DNA from: Phanerodontia chrysosporium | Lineage: Eukaryota > Basidiomycota > Agaricomycetes > Polyporales > Phanerochaetaceae | Direction of reading: 5' to 3' | DNA length: 64,000 bases | Assembly (NCBI GenBank): GCA_001910725.1 | Contig: MJGA01000020.1 | Location: 372,001 to 436,000 of the forward strand | In this document: piece by piece, positions 36,657-48,640 of the stretch | How positions within the stretch are numbered: position 1 is the first letter of the stretch | How the letters are laid out: each line of letters opens with the position of its first letter | The notes under the pieces: model-generated | What the model was told of the DNA's origin: nothing | What the model saw: only the letters and a program-made list of their open reading frames with translations | The model's database searches: none | Translations under genes and position numbers: made by a program

Positions 36657-39600
36657 TCGCATGCAGTACGGTGCTAATATTCTGCAACGTTGCAGGTTGC
36701 GCTTCGTATCTTAGAATATAGATTCGCGGAAGTATACGATACCAGTCGAGAAGCAATCCGAAAAGCCACGAAGCCACAGTCCTGAAGCCCTTTCTTCCGA
36801 ATTCATTCCGACAGCGATGTCCTGCGCCCCAAGACGGCCCTGAATATTGTACATAGAAGTCTTGCTCTTGCCCAATCTGCACTTCGGCCGCAGCGCGGGC
36901 GTAGCGTACGGGTTCTGGTGGAATCATGCTGCACAGCTGCGACTTTTCTGGAGCAAAGAGCCGGACGATGCACACCTGTCGTGTTGTAGTAGTGTTGGAG
37001 CGCAATGAAGGATGTTACTACACGGAGTGCACCCTCAAAGGACAATGACGCACTATCATACAGGTCACTGATTTCTACATGAGCTTAAACAAACAGAGTC
37101 TGGCCCTTCCTGGCTTCTTACGCCAATACTCGAACTACGAACCTCATGAAGTGGAGTCCACCACCTTAACGCTGCGGGAAGAGCTACGCGAGGCCGCTGC
37201 AGTAGCTTCGAGGGCGGTGTGCACGGGCATGTGGATGCCGCAGGCGTGCTGGACTAGAAGCGCACGGACGGGGTGCCCGAGTGCAATGGTGGGAGCAGCG
37301 TTTTCTGCAATCTGGGGTCGCGCACCGGCACGCCGCAGGCTAGGTCTGATGACGGCGGCAGACGGCGCCTATCGAGTTTGTAGGGAAATTGCACAAGATA
37401 ATGCGGATAGCGCCGCGCGTGCCGCGGTCCCCAGCGAGGCGGGACTGCGAGGCAGGGCGGGTCTGGCTGGCAGGGCCGCTGAGGGGGTATATTCGGGGGT
37501 ACGCGGACAGAAGCCGTCGCTGGTGTGGTTCTGTGCAGAGAATGGCGAAGCGAGGCTGGGAACGCAGTGGTCGTACGAGGGCAGCAGCATACGGTGCAAT
37601 TTTCTCGACGACGCATGGTCCCCTTCGCGAGACGTGTGACGACGAGCAGCGTGTCATTGTGGGGATTTTGGCCACGGTGGAGGCGCGGTTGGGTCAGCCG
37701 GGCAGGACCTGGAATGTCGTGCTCCTGAGGACGACGAACGGATAGCTCTATTCGTTGACAGCTGTCAACAGGCGTTTTCGAGGCCGCTAGTCCTAGGCGA
37801 GAATGGTGACGACTAGGGCCATGGCTGCAGAGACGTCGGATAGCGACTTTGTCCAGTTCGCAGCCAGCAGGTCCGGCGAGGCGACCGGAGAAGCTCACCG
37901 CGCGTCCCGTTATCGTCCCAGAGACTCTTCTGTAACGCCACGGTGAGAGAGAAGGATCCCATGCCCAGAGTTGTATGAAGCCGAGGCCGCACAAGAGCGG
38001 TGGCGGCCAGATCAGCAGGCACAGGGTGTCAGCTGAGCGTAGCTGTCGAGGGTGCGCAGCGAGGCCGATGTTCCATGGAGAACGGGGCGACAAGGAGAGC
38101 CCTAGGAGGCAAGCGACCCGGGGCAGTACACATGAATGTTGATGAACAGAAGCCACAATCATGTGCGTGGGGAGTATGAACGCGGCAAGTCCGTGCCTGC
38201 GATGCCTGGGCGGAGGAGAGATGTATGGCCGGCGGCCAGACCGTGGCAACAGAAGCGCGAGCCTGATCAGCAAGAGCAAGTCCAAGCAGAATCACGTTGC
38301 ATTATTCCTTGCTCTGCACGCTGTGGCTATCTGTGTGGACGCATTAGCGTTCTATGACATAGACAGATAGCGAACAGAGCGACTTACGTGTATGGGCGCA
38401 CTCGGGTTGACCTCGCAGATTTGTCAGAGGGGGGCGAACCCAGACGTCACTTCGACTAATTGACAGCGCTGTGCGAAGATTTGAAGCCATCAGCGTCCCT
38501 CGTACACTCCTTCATATCTTTTCATATACCGTGCGTTTGGAAGCGGGTTATCTGAATGGGCAAGAGACAAACTGGGGCGGATGCGTTGACTAGCGAAGGA
38601 TGACATTGAGTGACCAGGACTCGGTGCTAGGACGTCCGACCGACGAGAGAGAGCTCCGATTGTGTTTCATGAGCTGGTGCAGGCGTGCAGGGACACCCGA
38701 AAGTCGAAAGAGCCCGGCCAGCAGCAGCAAGCCGGAGGCGCTCACGTGACTCATTTACCACGCCGTTCAGGCGCGGCCCTCGCGTGTCGAGAGTCCCGCG
38801 AATGTTGAGCAACAGCCAGGGATCTCCCCTTACCTTATTCCTGCTTCCCGACTACCTCTCTCTATCCCCTATACGACGTGCGGAAGGCCTATACAGCGAA
38901 GGCTCCTGGCAATTTCTCGGCCTGTAGATGTCGTAAGGATGACGGCGATCCTGGACACGTCCCTGGCGTACATCTCGGTGTCTTGGAGATGTGTTGTGCT
39001 GGCGTCGCCAGCCCGGCGGTTTCGCATGGTCAGCGGTTCTCTTGTGCGCCCACAGTAGCTCTCATGCACCGTATGCATGCTCTAGATGGGCCTTCTGGCG
39101 TTGCTGCGAACGCCATAACTTTACAGACGAGACCCTCGGCATTATGATTGACGCTCCGGTGGGGTTTCAGCCTGGAAGCTCTCTAGACCCTTTCAAACTC
39201 ACTGGAAGAGGCGACATTAACCCAAGAACCCTTCTTGCCCTGCACATCATGGGGCTCTGTCCTGTGAGCTGTCATCTTCGCGCTTTGGTGTGGCCGTTTT
39301 CGACCGGACTCGGCCCTGAGTAGCTCCCGGCGCAGGCGTCGAGTATGCTCTTGCCACCACCACTTCCCTCTGTCCTCCTGACCTGCCACACCTGGAAATT
39401 CCTCACACTCATGGTGCTACTCACAGCCCTTTTTTACTGCTAGGGTCCCTCGAGCAAGCGCCAGGCCATCTTCCCGCCGACCAGCAACTCGGCGACGCTG
39501 GCGATACGCCAACGGAATCTCGGACCAGAGCTCCTGTTAGATCGGTCTGTGTGCGCATTCTCAACACGCTATGTCGCATACTCCAGGCCACTTGCCAATC

Positions 39601-42225
39601 ACATTGCCTCAGCACCGATCTGCTGACCTGCTTCAGGCGATCTACCACACACGGCCGACCGCCTTCTTTCTAGCTAGCGAGCCGCAACGTGCTGCCGCTG
39701 CCGCGTTCGCCGTGCGCCTCCAGCGCGCAACACCCGGAGGGCGTACCGGCATTTGGGCGAGGGTCGTGTGTCGCGCTCTCCACCGCGCCCTGCCCTCGAA
39801 CACGCGTCTCGTCGGTGATGCGTGCAAGGCCTTGCTGTCGGGGCATGTCTCCAGGTGGATCTCGCTGCATAGACTCGGATGCCGGCATAGGTTGCGAGGT
39901 TAATGGAGATTGCGCCGGACAGCTGCTATACCAACTTGGCCCTAGTACACCTGCCCGAGCCGCGTTGTATTCATGCCCTGCGTGCCTATGCTACCGTACA
40001 GCTACGCCCACAGAGTCCTGTCTCCTGACCAGAAGACACGTGACCCGAGTCTATTACCTTGCTTTGCTGTAGGACATCGATAACACCGCTGTTGCTTATC
40101 GGATCTCTCTCGGTCGTCTGTCTGCTGAGCAGAGGCACGCAGAGGCCTATCTGTTGCTGCCTTGAGGCCGCCCTGCCACGCCTGCACATCCGGTGAGAAT
40201 GGACGTTGCACGGTTATGGCTTCGCGTTTGCTGACACTCGGCGTTGCAGACGGAGTTGGCGAGGTCGGCAGGCCTTGCTTCTCTGATGTCCAGAAGACAC
40301 GTATACACACAGAGACACCACCATCGGGCTCGCGGGACACCGCGACTAGGGGCGATAGCGGCTTCGAGAAATCAGAACTCGCCTCGAAATGAGCTCGTTA
40401 CGACCGGCGTCGCCGACTTTTCGCACCCCAGGGTCTCCAAGCCTGTCCCTCCAGCACAGTGGGGCCGCGGACAGGGCAGCGTGCGTGGCGCTGCATGTGA
40501 GTTGGCCGCGTGTCGCGCGTCGCGAGCATGGTAGGTGCGCTGACCGCCTTCGGAGGCTAGATGCGAGTCCGGCTTTCGCGGCATGTAGGGGGGGCCCTTC
40601 ATTAAGATCTTGGGTTTCGCGCGCCGCACGGTGTACGCCGCCAGACGATCTGTCGGCTGTTTCGATCAGGCTCACAGCCAAGGGCACAAGGATTTGCAAC
40701 TCCTCCTGGCCAGAGGTTCCTCGGAAAGGGTGATGGGGTATGGTGCCATCCGCCTCGAGGCAGCGTCCCCATCAGTGTGCACGGTCCCGTGACTCGCCGG
40801 GGCCGTGGCAGAGGCCATCTGGGGCCGGCCGTCGAGGGCGGCTCGGAGGACTGGGCAAGGGGAAATGAGGCGTGATGGCCACTAGAACATCCGTTCGAGT
40901 GGCTGCAGCGGGCACTCTGTAGGGATACGGCGCTGCGGAGCGGCTACTGGCAGGCGCGGCAGGCTAGCGGGAGAGCCACCATCAGTGACCGCTGTCCGCT
41001 ATTTGGAATGCGAAGCAGCTATCACGGGTGCGTCTCCTGTATACTGGAATTCCGGCTTCGCGCATGCTGTTGATGGGTCCCATACAGCTTGAGAACCAGG
41101 TCAATTGTATCGTCCCAAGGGTGGGCCGTTTACGTTCTTCAGTGCGCCTCGCTACAGGGTGGACGCGCGGGCTGATGCAGCCATCAGTCCTCTAATGTGC
41201 CTGCAGCCGTATGTCTGCGCTGCCTGCTGTGCCTCGTCTCGAGCGTGCCCGCGCGGCACCCCTCGCGGCAGCGACTGTGCTCCCAGCCTGCCAAGCATCC
41301 ATCATCAGTCTCAAACGGGCATAGCTTCAGCGCGGGCGGACGCCCGGGTGGAAGTCGGCTGTAGGGCCCCCCTCGGACCCACCGTGCCTTTGTAGACCGA
41401 CTTTGAATTTGCGGGCGCCGCCGCGTGCAGGGGGTGCCTCCCCCGCGGCCGGTGGGGTCCACGTGTGTGGGATGGAGCTCTCTGCGCGGTTGGGGCTACG
41501 GGCCGTGCCTGTTGCTGAGAGCAGCGGGCGGGCGGGGAGGTGCGATCAACAACGACGGCTGTTTCGGATCGGACCTTGCGCCAGATAGGACGCGGGCGTG
41601 CAAGAGAGTATACGGCTAGCAGGGAAGACAAGGCGGGGTAAGTCGCAGCGCGTTTGTTCGTGGCAAGGGCTGTATCTCATCACTGACACCCTTCTCCGAA
41701 AGGTTGGAAGCATCTCAGCGCTCTCGCAGCAGAGAGAGGGCTGCCTCAAGGCTGGGACCGCAGACACCGCCATCCTCAAACCTAGCTTCCTATTCCCGCC
41801 GGGTCGCAGGGTGACGTCTGTACCATACTACCACTTCCGGATATTCTGCGTACCACGTTTCTCGTCTGCTTTTTTTTCGTCGTCCATTTTTTCTCCTTGT
41901 ACATTCACCCTACTACGCCCCAGGAACACGTTGTGCGCCTCGTTGCGGTTCCCCAACCGCTCGCAGCATGACCGCGCGAATTTGAAGGTGTTTCACCAGG
42001 TCTAAACTTGAGGGAGACTAGGAAGTTCGGCCCTTACATGCGGACGGCCGGCGGGCGAATCTGACCAGAAATTGGGCGGATCTCCAAAATTTTCCGAGAT
42101 ATTGCTTTCGGCGCCTAACCGTAAATACGGAAGAGTGGTACCTTCGTCCCGGTCAACATATAACCAGCCCTGCTCGTCGCTTGTCCAGACGTTTCCCCCA
42201 CCTTGCTCGCCACGTCCGACAGTAA
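36657..42225. other. 5.6-kb region without recognisable gene
   Basis: No protein family could be recognised on either strand. The longest frames (minus 37254-38285 and plus 37079-37639) are Arg/Pro/Ala/Ser-rich, lie on top of each other and contain no motif I know. No reverse transcriptase, integrase or transposase motif, long terminal repeat or tandem array was noticed by eye. Pyrimidine-rich tracts near 41860-41900 belong to the upstream region of the GATA gene. It may be decayed repeat DNA or hold lncRNA; nothing in it supports a specific claim. Confidence 0.5.
42159..42163 (+). promoter_or_regulatory. TATA-like element of the GATA gene
   Basis: TATAA within CATATAACC, 63 bases before the chosen ATG at 42226. 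The spacing resembles that of the clearer TATA boxes at 47746, 49700 and 54679 in this window. Confidence 0.4.
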
Positions 42226-44984
42226 ATGCCCTCCATCCTCAACCTCAAGTTCAAAGTCGGTACTTTTGTCCGACAGTAGTGCTCATAAGCTTACCCATTG
42301 TCCCCCATTTCGGTATGACTCGCGTAACCACAGGGGAACAAGTCCTTCGTTCCTTTTAGCAACTTGAGCGATGCCGACTCTCTGACTAAGACATGGAAGG
42401 TACGCGTCGACAGCCTTTTGTGAGGTCCCCCAGGTGTTAAACCTCGCGTAGGTCTGCACAAAGGTCGCCAGCTTCCTCGAGCAGGGTCAGCGCCTCGAGA
42501 ACCTGAGCTGGCGGTTATGGCACCTCCAGAACCTCATGGTCGACACCGACAACGCCAAGTCAAAGCGCGAGTTCCGCAAGCTGTCGAAGAGCATGAGTGA
42601 CAAGCTAGACAAGGAGAAGGGACGGTGAGTTACTCCGCCGCGCCACCGTCGAGTAGCGCGCTTAATGTCGACGACGACGACGCAGGAGTATTGAAGAGCT
42701 GCAAGCCCCTGGTTTCCGCCGCAACCATTCAACAGAAATCCTCCAGCAACGCGCCCTCGAGCGTGAACGCGAGAGGGAGGCGAACCAGAACCGCAACGGC
42801 ACGCTCCACCGCATGCAATTCACCTTCAGCGTCGACCAGCCCACCGCGCCGGCGACTTCTACGCCTTGCCAGAAGCCTGACCTCAAGCCCTCGGCCGAGT
42901 TCAAGGATAACAAGCGGGGACGCCCCACCACTCGCGCGTCCAACCCCGACAACAAGGACCAGCCGCTCACCCAGCGCGGTCGCAAGCAGTCGACTACCAG
43001 TTCCGATACCAACAACGCCACCACGAACAACGACTCTACATCCCTCCAGTTTCCCTCCATTTTTTCTTCTGATTTCGGTCCATCTGCTCTACTGTATCCA
43101 TCACCCACCCTCACGAACGTCATGACCTACGGCGAAGGCCTCAACACTAGCACTCACAACAATGACGGGTTCTCCATCCCTCGTCCTACTATCGAGCTCC
43201 CCCTCGACGAAATCCTCAACGCTGACAGCCCTGGTGGCTGGTCGGGAGTCTTCACCAGCTCAGATGCTCGCCAGGGCAGCGAGTCGACTTTCGCTTCTCA
43301 GGAAGAAGTCGAGATGAAGCCGTCGACAAACGACGCCCAGCAGACGTCATCTTCCCCCGCATACAACGACCGCCCACGTGAGGACGAGTCGATGCTGTCG
43401 TCTGCGAGCGCTCTCCGCGCTGTCCCCCACGTCGTCGAGGATGTCGTTCCCCGGACGATCACACCGTCCCGCCTCGGCCCGAACCCTGTGCCCAGCGCGA
43501 CACCAGTCAACGGCAAGCGTCCCTCGCTCAGCCTGCGTACCGCGAACGGCTCTCGCTCGTCCGGTCCTGGCGCAACCCCAGTGAACTCGAACACGAGCAA
43601 CAACAACTCCGCCCCCGGTGGGGTCAAGGCTGAATGCTCAAACTGCGGCGCTACCCACACACCGCTGTGGCGTCGCGGCCTCAATGACGAGCTCAACTGC
43701 AATGCGTGTGGACTGTACTGCAAGCTCGTGAGTGCTTTTGGTCTGCGCAGATCCTCGTCGACTCTGACGACTTTTTTCCGCAGCACAAACGCCCACGTCC
43801 TAAAAGCATGCGCAACAACCACGGCGAGGGCCGTTCACAGACCGCCCCTCGTCAAGAGTCACAGGAGGTCGTTGCGCAGTGCTACAACTGCCACACGACC
43901 GCGACGCCCCTCTGGCGGAAGGATGACGAGGGCAAGACTGTCTGCAATGCCTGCGGCCTCTAGTGAGTCGCCTATCTATTAACTGTACGCATAAGTGCTA
44001 ATGAAACACTCTCGCAGCTACAAGCTCCACGGCTCGGCTCGCCCAATCTCGATGAAGTCGGATGTCATTCGCAAGCGGGCCCGCCATGACGCTCGCCGTG
44101 CCAGCGGCAATGCATCCGAGACCCCGTCGGCCAGCCCTGGAGCCAGCCGCCGTGCCTCGCCCGAGGGCAACACGCCTACACTCGCGCCCGACTCGACGAC
44201 CCAGTCCAACTACAGCAGCGAAGACCAGACCGAGCACCGCCCGCCGAGCCACTCCGACCTCATGAACGCGTTCGCGAACCTAGCCGCCCAGAACCAGCAG
44301 AACGGTCACGTCAACGGCACGAACGGCAATGACCACGGCAACAACGGCTACTCGCAGATGTCGGCATACTCGATGTCCTACTCTGGTCCCTTCCATGCCG
44401 ACCAGATGACGCAGGGTTACAACATGCAGCCCGAGCTCCAGTACCCCGACGCTTCGGATTACGATGTCGCTGAACAGGCCCGCTCTGCCAAGCGTCGCAG
44501 GATGAGCAACGACTCCGGCTCCGAGCCACCCTCGTCCGCGACGACGTACAGCTCGTACAGCACTGACTCGTATTCCTCAGCATCGTCGGCGTCACACTCG
44601 TCGCAGCGATCGTCGTCCATGGACTTCAACTTCTTCACGAGCTACGGTAGTATGTTCCGGAATGCTCCCCACCAGCACCACCAGGGGGCGGCCAACCACG
44701 GCAACGGCTGGCACCCGCCGATGCTTCCGCCGGACAATTCGCCGCAGTTTGTCCACCCGCCGATGCTCCCGCCAGACGAGTCGTCGATGGACTACCTGCA
44801 GACGTTGCAGCACGACGACACGGAGTCGCTCTTCAATGCGTACTTGCACCCGCCGATGCTCCCACCGGGTCCCGAGGACTCGCCGAAGAACGCGCTCGGG
44901 TCGCTTCTCCCGCACCCGCCGATGCTCTCCCACGAGTGGGGCACTGCTTACGACCTTCACGACACCGCGATGCAGGCGTACTAG
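42226..44984 (+). CDS. two-finger GATA-type zinc-finger transcription factor
   Basis: DNA-binding regulator recognising GATA elements. The short first exon starts [10 protein letters not shown]. Good splice sites then give [11 protein letters not shown] and [20 protein letters not shown], followed by [17 protein letters not shown], a conserved N-terminal segment of fungal AreA-related GATA factors. Finger 1 (about 43630-43725) is [15 protein letters not shown]...[10 protein letters not shown]; finger 2 (43880-44030) is [15 protein letters not shown]...[20 protein letters not shown], followed by the basic stretch [10 protein letters not shown]. Both have C-X2-C-X17/18-C-X2-C spacing, about 30 residues apart. 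Introns fall after each finger's CNACGL and near 42625-42685. The tail is Ser/Asn/Gln-rich and carries four HPPML repeats. Two fingers recall the iron regulators of the SRE/Urbs1/Fep1 group, but the N-terminal segment fits AreA-like nitrogen factors; the subfamily is undecided. Confidence 0.9.
44712..44935 (+). repeat. four degenerate HPPMLPP-encoding repeats
   Basis: CACCCGCCGATGCT recurs at 44712, 44754, 44847 and 44913, encoding [33 protein letters not shown] and HPPMLSHEW at the C terminus of the GATA factor. The bases between the copies differ, so the motif itself looks conserved rather than freshly duplicated. Confidence 0.85.
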
Positions 44985-47816
44985 ACGTCGACGTCTCAGC
45001 TCGACGTCCTCATGGATTTCCCCTCCCCCCTCGCTCGGACTCATCTTCTGCTCACGGACGATCGTCGTCTAGCTTTCGCACAGTACTCTCTGGGTGTTCA
45101 TCGTAGCAATAGTTTTCGTCGCGGTTCCTGCTTAGACCGTCCGTCGTCACACTCTGCATCGCATCTTCCATTCCCCTTTCGTCGTCGCAACAATCTCCCA
45201 GCATTTTCCTTCCCTCTTCCTTCCTCGCTCGCACCACGTTATCTCCCGCCCACATATATCCATAGGTGTTCTCTCCTCCTGCCCGTCACTTCTCCCGATG
45301 CTTCCTTCTACACACACCTCTGTATCATGACACCAAGCGAAGGGCTTCGCTGATTAAGCCCCAAAATCCGGTAGATATTTAAATGTGGGTCGCAGTAATG
45401 TTAACGTAGTCCTTAAGAGTTCACTTATTCCTGTGCTCTCCATACCCTCAAAAATCAATGGAATCTGTTGTACTACGAGACCTCTCGTCGTTCCCGGCGA
45501 GCCTCTGCGATTGCGTCTTCTGCTACCGACTGGTTCGCGAGCTTCCTGCACTACGTACACATTCAAACAAAGTCGACGTATCATTGGCGGTGGAGCCTGC
45601 TTCGATGCTAGGCAGTCGACGCAAGCCGCCGTTCTTGCGACACGTAAGTTCACGGCGCGCGCGTGCGCGGGCGAAAGTCGCACAAGAGCTTGGGCCAAGG
45701 TTTTGCACTGGCACCGAGGAAGGCGGATGATGCGGGCGCGGAGGGGGGGAACACAAAAGCGCGGATTGACGAGCCTCCTCGCCATGTCTGGCATTCAACG
45801 CAAGGTTAAAGTTCGCGCGCGCGGACGCGGTGTCGAGGCTTAGCGTGGCGCCACCGCCCGCGGCCATTGGCCCGGCGAGGCCCTGGCGGGCGTGCGCAGA
45901 CGAAGAGGAAGCGGGGCGAGGGCCCAACGCCCAAGGCACGTTCGCGTGGTAATGTGACCGAGTCTATTGCGATAACGCGACGCGGCGCTGCCCGCACCGC
46001 GTGGGGCCCTGCCTGCTGCCCCCGTCGGAGCGGCTTCATATGGCGGCAGGCGCGGTATCGTCGCCCGTCCGCGAACGGACGCAAGGCGACGCGGGCACTC
46101 TTGGGAACCTTGTACGAGGGCGAGGCACGACTCGCCTGTGTCTGCGCGTCTGCGCGTCTGGCGTCATGGCGTATGACAGAGTTGCTCAGGTGGTGGAATG
46201 CAGACCCTTGCAGGCCGGGGTGTGGCGGTGGAAAATAATAGATTGGCGATGGGGCATGTACAGGAGGACTACAGACATCATCGTGTTATACGTACAACGT
46301 GCACGCAATGCCGCACTCGAACGGCTACGGCACTTCCGGCGAGGGTGCTCGGCGTAGGGGCGAAATCTATAGGGAGCATGTCGTCAGCGGTCGAGTTCCA
46401 TATGCAGGAAGAGATGATCTCCAGAGGAGGAAAATGGCGTCAGAATGTGGTAAAGACGTCTCGACATCGTTTGTTAAGACAGGGATAACTGAATGATTAT
46501 GTCTCATCATAGCGAAATTGGCTTCGTGCAGACGAAGCGAGATGAAGGAAAAAGAGACTTGAATGCTCACCTCTAGACTACGACCCCGGAAAGTTGCCAG
46601 AGACTATGGCCGAGAGTTGTCCAACAATCAGCGAAGCTTCTGGTGGACCTCTGAGATAACAGCCAGACGGGAGAGGAAGAGCGAACCAGAGCAGAGGATG
46701 GAGGCAAAGAAGAAAATGCACGAAATTTAGGGCAGGCCAAGTGGTGAAAGAGCGGTGGCATAGCTTACCAAGTAAGAAATCGCTTCTTACCTGAGCTTAC
46801 CTCTAGTCTTCATGCATTTACCCACGGTAACAACAGACACACGACACCGCACAACGATGAGCATCTACTCTCAGACTGAGCCAAGCCACGGACGACTCTC
46901 CTCCTGACCACACTCGACTCTCGTGCTCAGATATGCTTTGCGCCCACGGACTGTCTTTTCGCCGCTGCTCAGCCTCATCGTCCGTAGTCCGTCGAAGTTC
47001 CCGAACCGCAAACGGCCAGCTGCAGAGCTCATGGCTCCGCTGGGTGGGACGCACCCGGTACGGAATTGCGCCTGCCTCGTCCAGCTGATGGCCTTGTCCT
47101 CTTTTCGCGGCGACGGTCCCCAGGGTCCATAGGCTTCGTCCATCTCCGTCTGTGCTCTCCACTGTCGAACCCCACGACTTGCTTTGTCCTCTGCAAGTTG
47201 CCGGCTTTCGTGTTCCGCCCTCATGTTCTCCAACGGCTTCGCGGCTGCCCCAGGCTTCAACACGGGATCCTGCGCTTACATCTCTCTTTGGCCTGAGGGG
47301 TACCGTACATACGAGTCTCTTGCTCAAGCACCGTGTCTACTTGTGACTTTGTGTGCGTTGACGAATATATTTCTCTGTCTACAGACCCGTTCACTGCGAG
47401 CTCATGCAGAAGGGCCCAATGAAACTGAAGACATCCAATATAGCTAGGAAGACGCACGGCACCCCTGCTGTTCCGCTGCCGCCACAAGGCCTGCCAGGGC
47501 GGTTTCACCCATGCCTGCGCGTCCGGGTTGCGAGTACGCAGCGTCCCCGCATGCCGAACGCAAAATGCTGCCGCGGCGGGCATCGTATGACTTGCATAAC
47601 AGCATCACGCGGGCCAGGAGACAAAGGGCCCGCACGACGGCTGTCCTCGCGCAAGGCTATCGGCGGGCATGCGACGTGTGTCACCCCCTATGGCGCGCGG
47701 GTGCCCGCCGTCAGCTGAGCGAGCGACAGGGGCCGTGGCCGCGGTTATAAAGAGGTTTTGGAGGGCAGAGCACGCACGGCACGCAGCGCACACAACGCAA
47801 CACAACGCACACAAGC
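44985..47816. other. 2.8-kb region without recognisable gene
   Basis: The first ~350 bases are C/T-rich and probably include the 3' UTR of the GATA gene. From 45350 to 47700 frames on both strands are short and show no motif. Nothing specific can be supported until the TATA box of the next gene. Confidence 0.5.
47746..47751 (+). promoter_or_regulatory. TATA box of the ABM-like gene
   Basis: TATAAA inside GCGGTTATAAAGAGG, 66-71 bases before the ATG at 47817. The short leader contains repeated ACGCA/ACACAACGCA units (about 47771-47812). Confidence 0.6.
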
Positions 47817-48640
47817 ATGGCACCCGTCGTCGAGATCGTGTACATCCCCTCGTCCGAGGCGTACCGCAAGGACCCGTCGCTCCTGAATGGCCTCTGCGAG
47901 TTCACAAAGAATGCGAAGGGCTGCCTCGGGTGCGTCGCCAGCCGGACGCCGACGCCGACATGCTGACGTCGCGCAGAGTATACCACGGGCTCCAGCACGA
48001 GGACAAGAAGACGCTGGTCCTGATCGTCGGTGCGTGTTGCGCTGCCTGCCTCCCGTCCGCGCGTGCTGACACACCGCGCCAGTCTGGGAGTCGGTGGAGG
48101 CCCACTACGAGCTGATCAACGACAAGGTCGTGTATCCGCAGCTGCAGGAGGTGCTCAAGCCGTGCGTCGAGGGCGGCTCGCTGCACGTGCTGAACATGTT
48201 CCACGTCCCGCTCAACGCGTCGCCCGCGCCCGCGCTCAACGCGCCTGTGACGTCGCTCGTGCACATCACGAAGCTAGGTGCAGGCCGTGCGTTCGCGCGC
48301 GATGTGCAGCCGCACCTCGCGCAGATCGCAGGCGCACGCGTCCCGGCGCGCACGGCGGCGCGTTCGGGAAGCTCGTCGAGCGTGACGAGTACGTCATGCT
48401 CACCGGGTGGGACTCTGTCGAGGTGCGTGCCCGGCTCAGACGATCAGGAGGGTGTGGCTCACCGTTTGGATGCGCAGGTGCACCTCAAGGCGCTGAACAA
48501 CGAAAAGACGATCGTCGATGCGGCGACGGCGCTCCGCGAGACGCAGAGCGAGCGATGCGGCGACGGCGCTCCGCGAGACGCAGAGCGAGCACACCGTCAA
48601 GCACGTCCATATGACCACGTACTACAAATACCAGGGATGA
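47817..48640 (+). CDS. ABM-like dimeric alpha/beta-barrel domain protein, C-terminal frame disrupted
   Basis: Small protein that appears to consist of two ferredoxin-like ABM/Dabb-type halves, a fold found in monooxygenases of small molecules and in stress proteins; activity unknown. Exon 1 encodes MAPVVEIVYIPSSEAYRKDP. Two short introns (about 47930-47977 and 48029-48082) precede VWESVEAHYELINDKVVYPQ. The second half includes GAFGKLVERDEYVMLTGWDS, an intron beginning GTGCGTGCCC at 48421, and then HLKALNNEKTIVDAATALRE. Two defects are visible. One base seems missing near 48342-48350, between HLAQIAGARVP and AHGGAFGK. An exact 37-bp tandem duplication (48517-48590) shifts the last exon. With one copy of the unit the frame would end at TGA 48638-48640 after VHMTTYYKYQG. 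As written, the frame runs on past this point. Confidence 0.65.
48517..48590 (+). repeat. exact 37-bp tandem duplication
   Basis: Two identical 37-base units, 48517-48553 and 48554-48590, beginning GATGCGGCGACGGCGC and ending CAGAGCGAGC. The length is not a multiple of three and the unit contains no GT dinucleotide, so splicing cannot start inside it. It shifts the frame of the ABM-like gene. Confidence 0.97.

Noticed and set aside
37254..38285. 343-codon minus-strand frame with a hydrophobic start, considered as a decayed STE3-like receptor
   Set aside because: I could not align any helix or family motif with confidence; the rest is Pro/Arg/Ser-rich.
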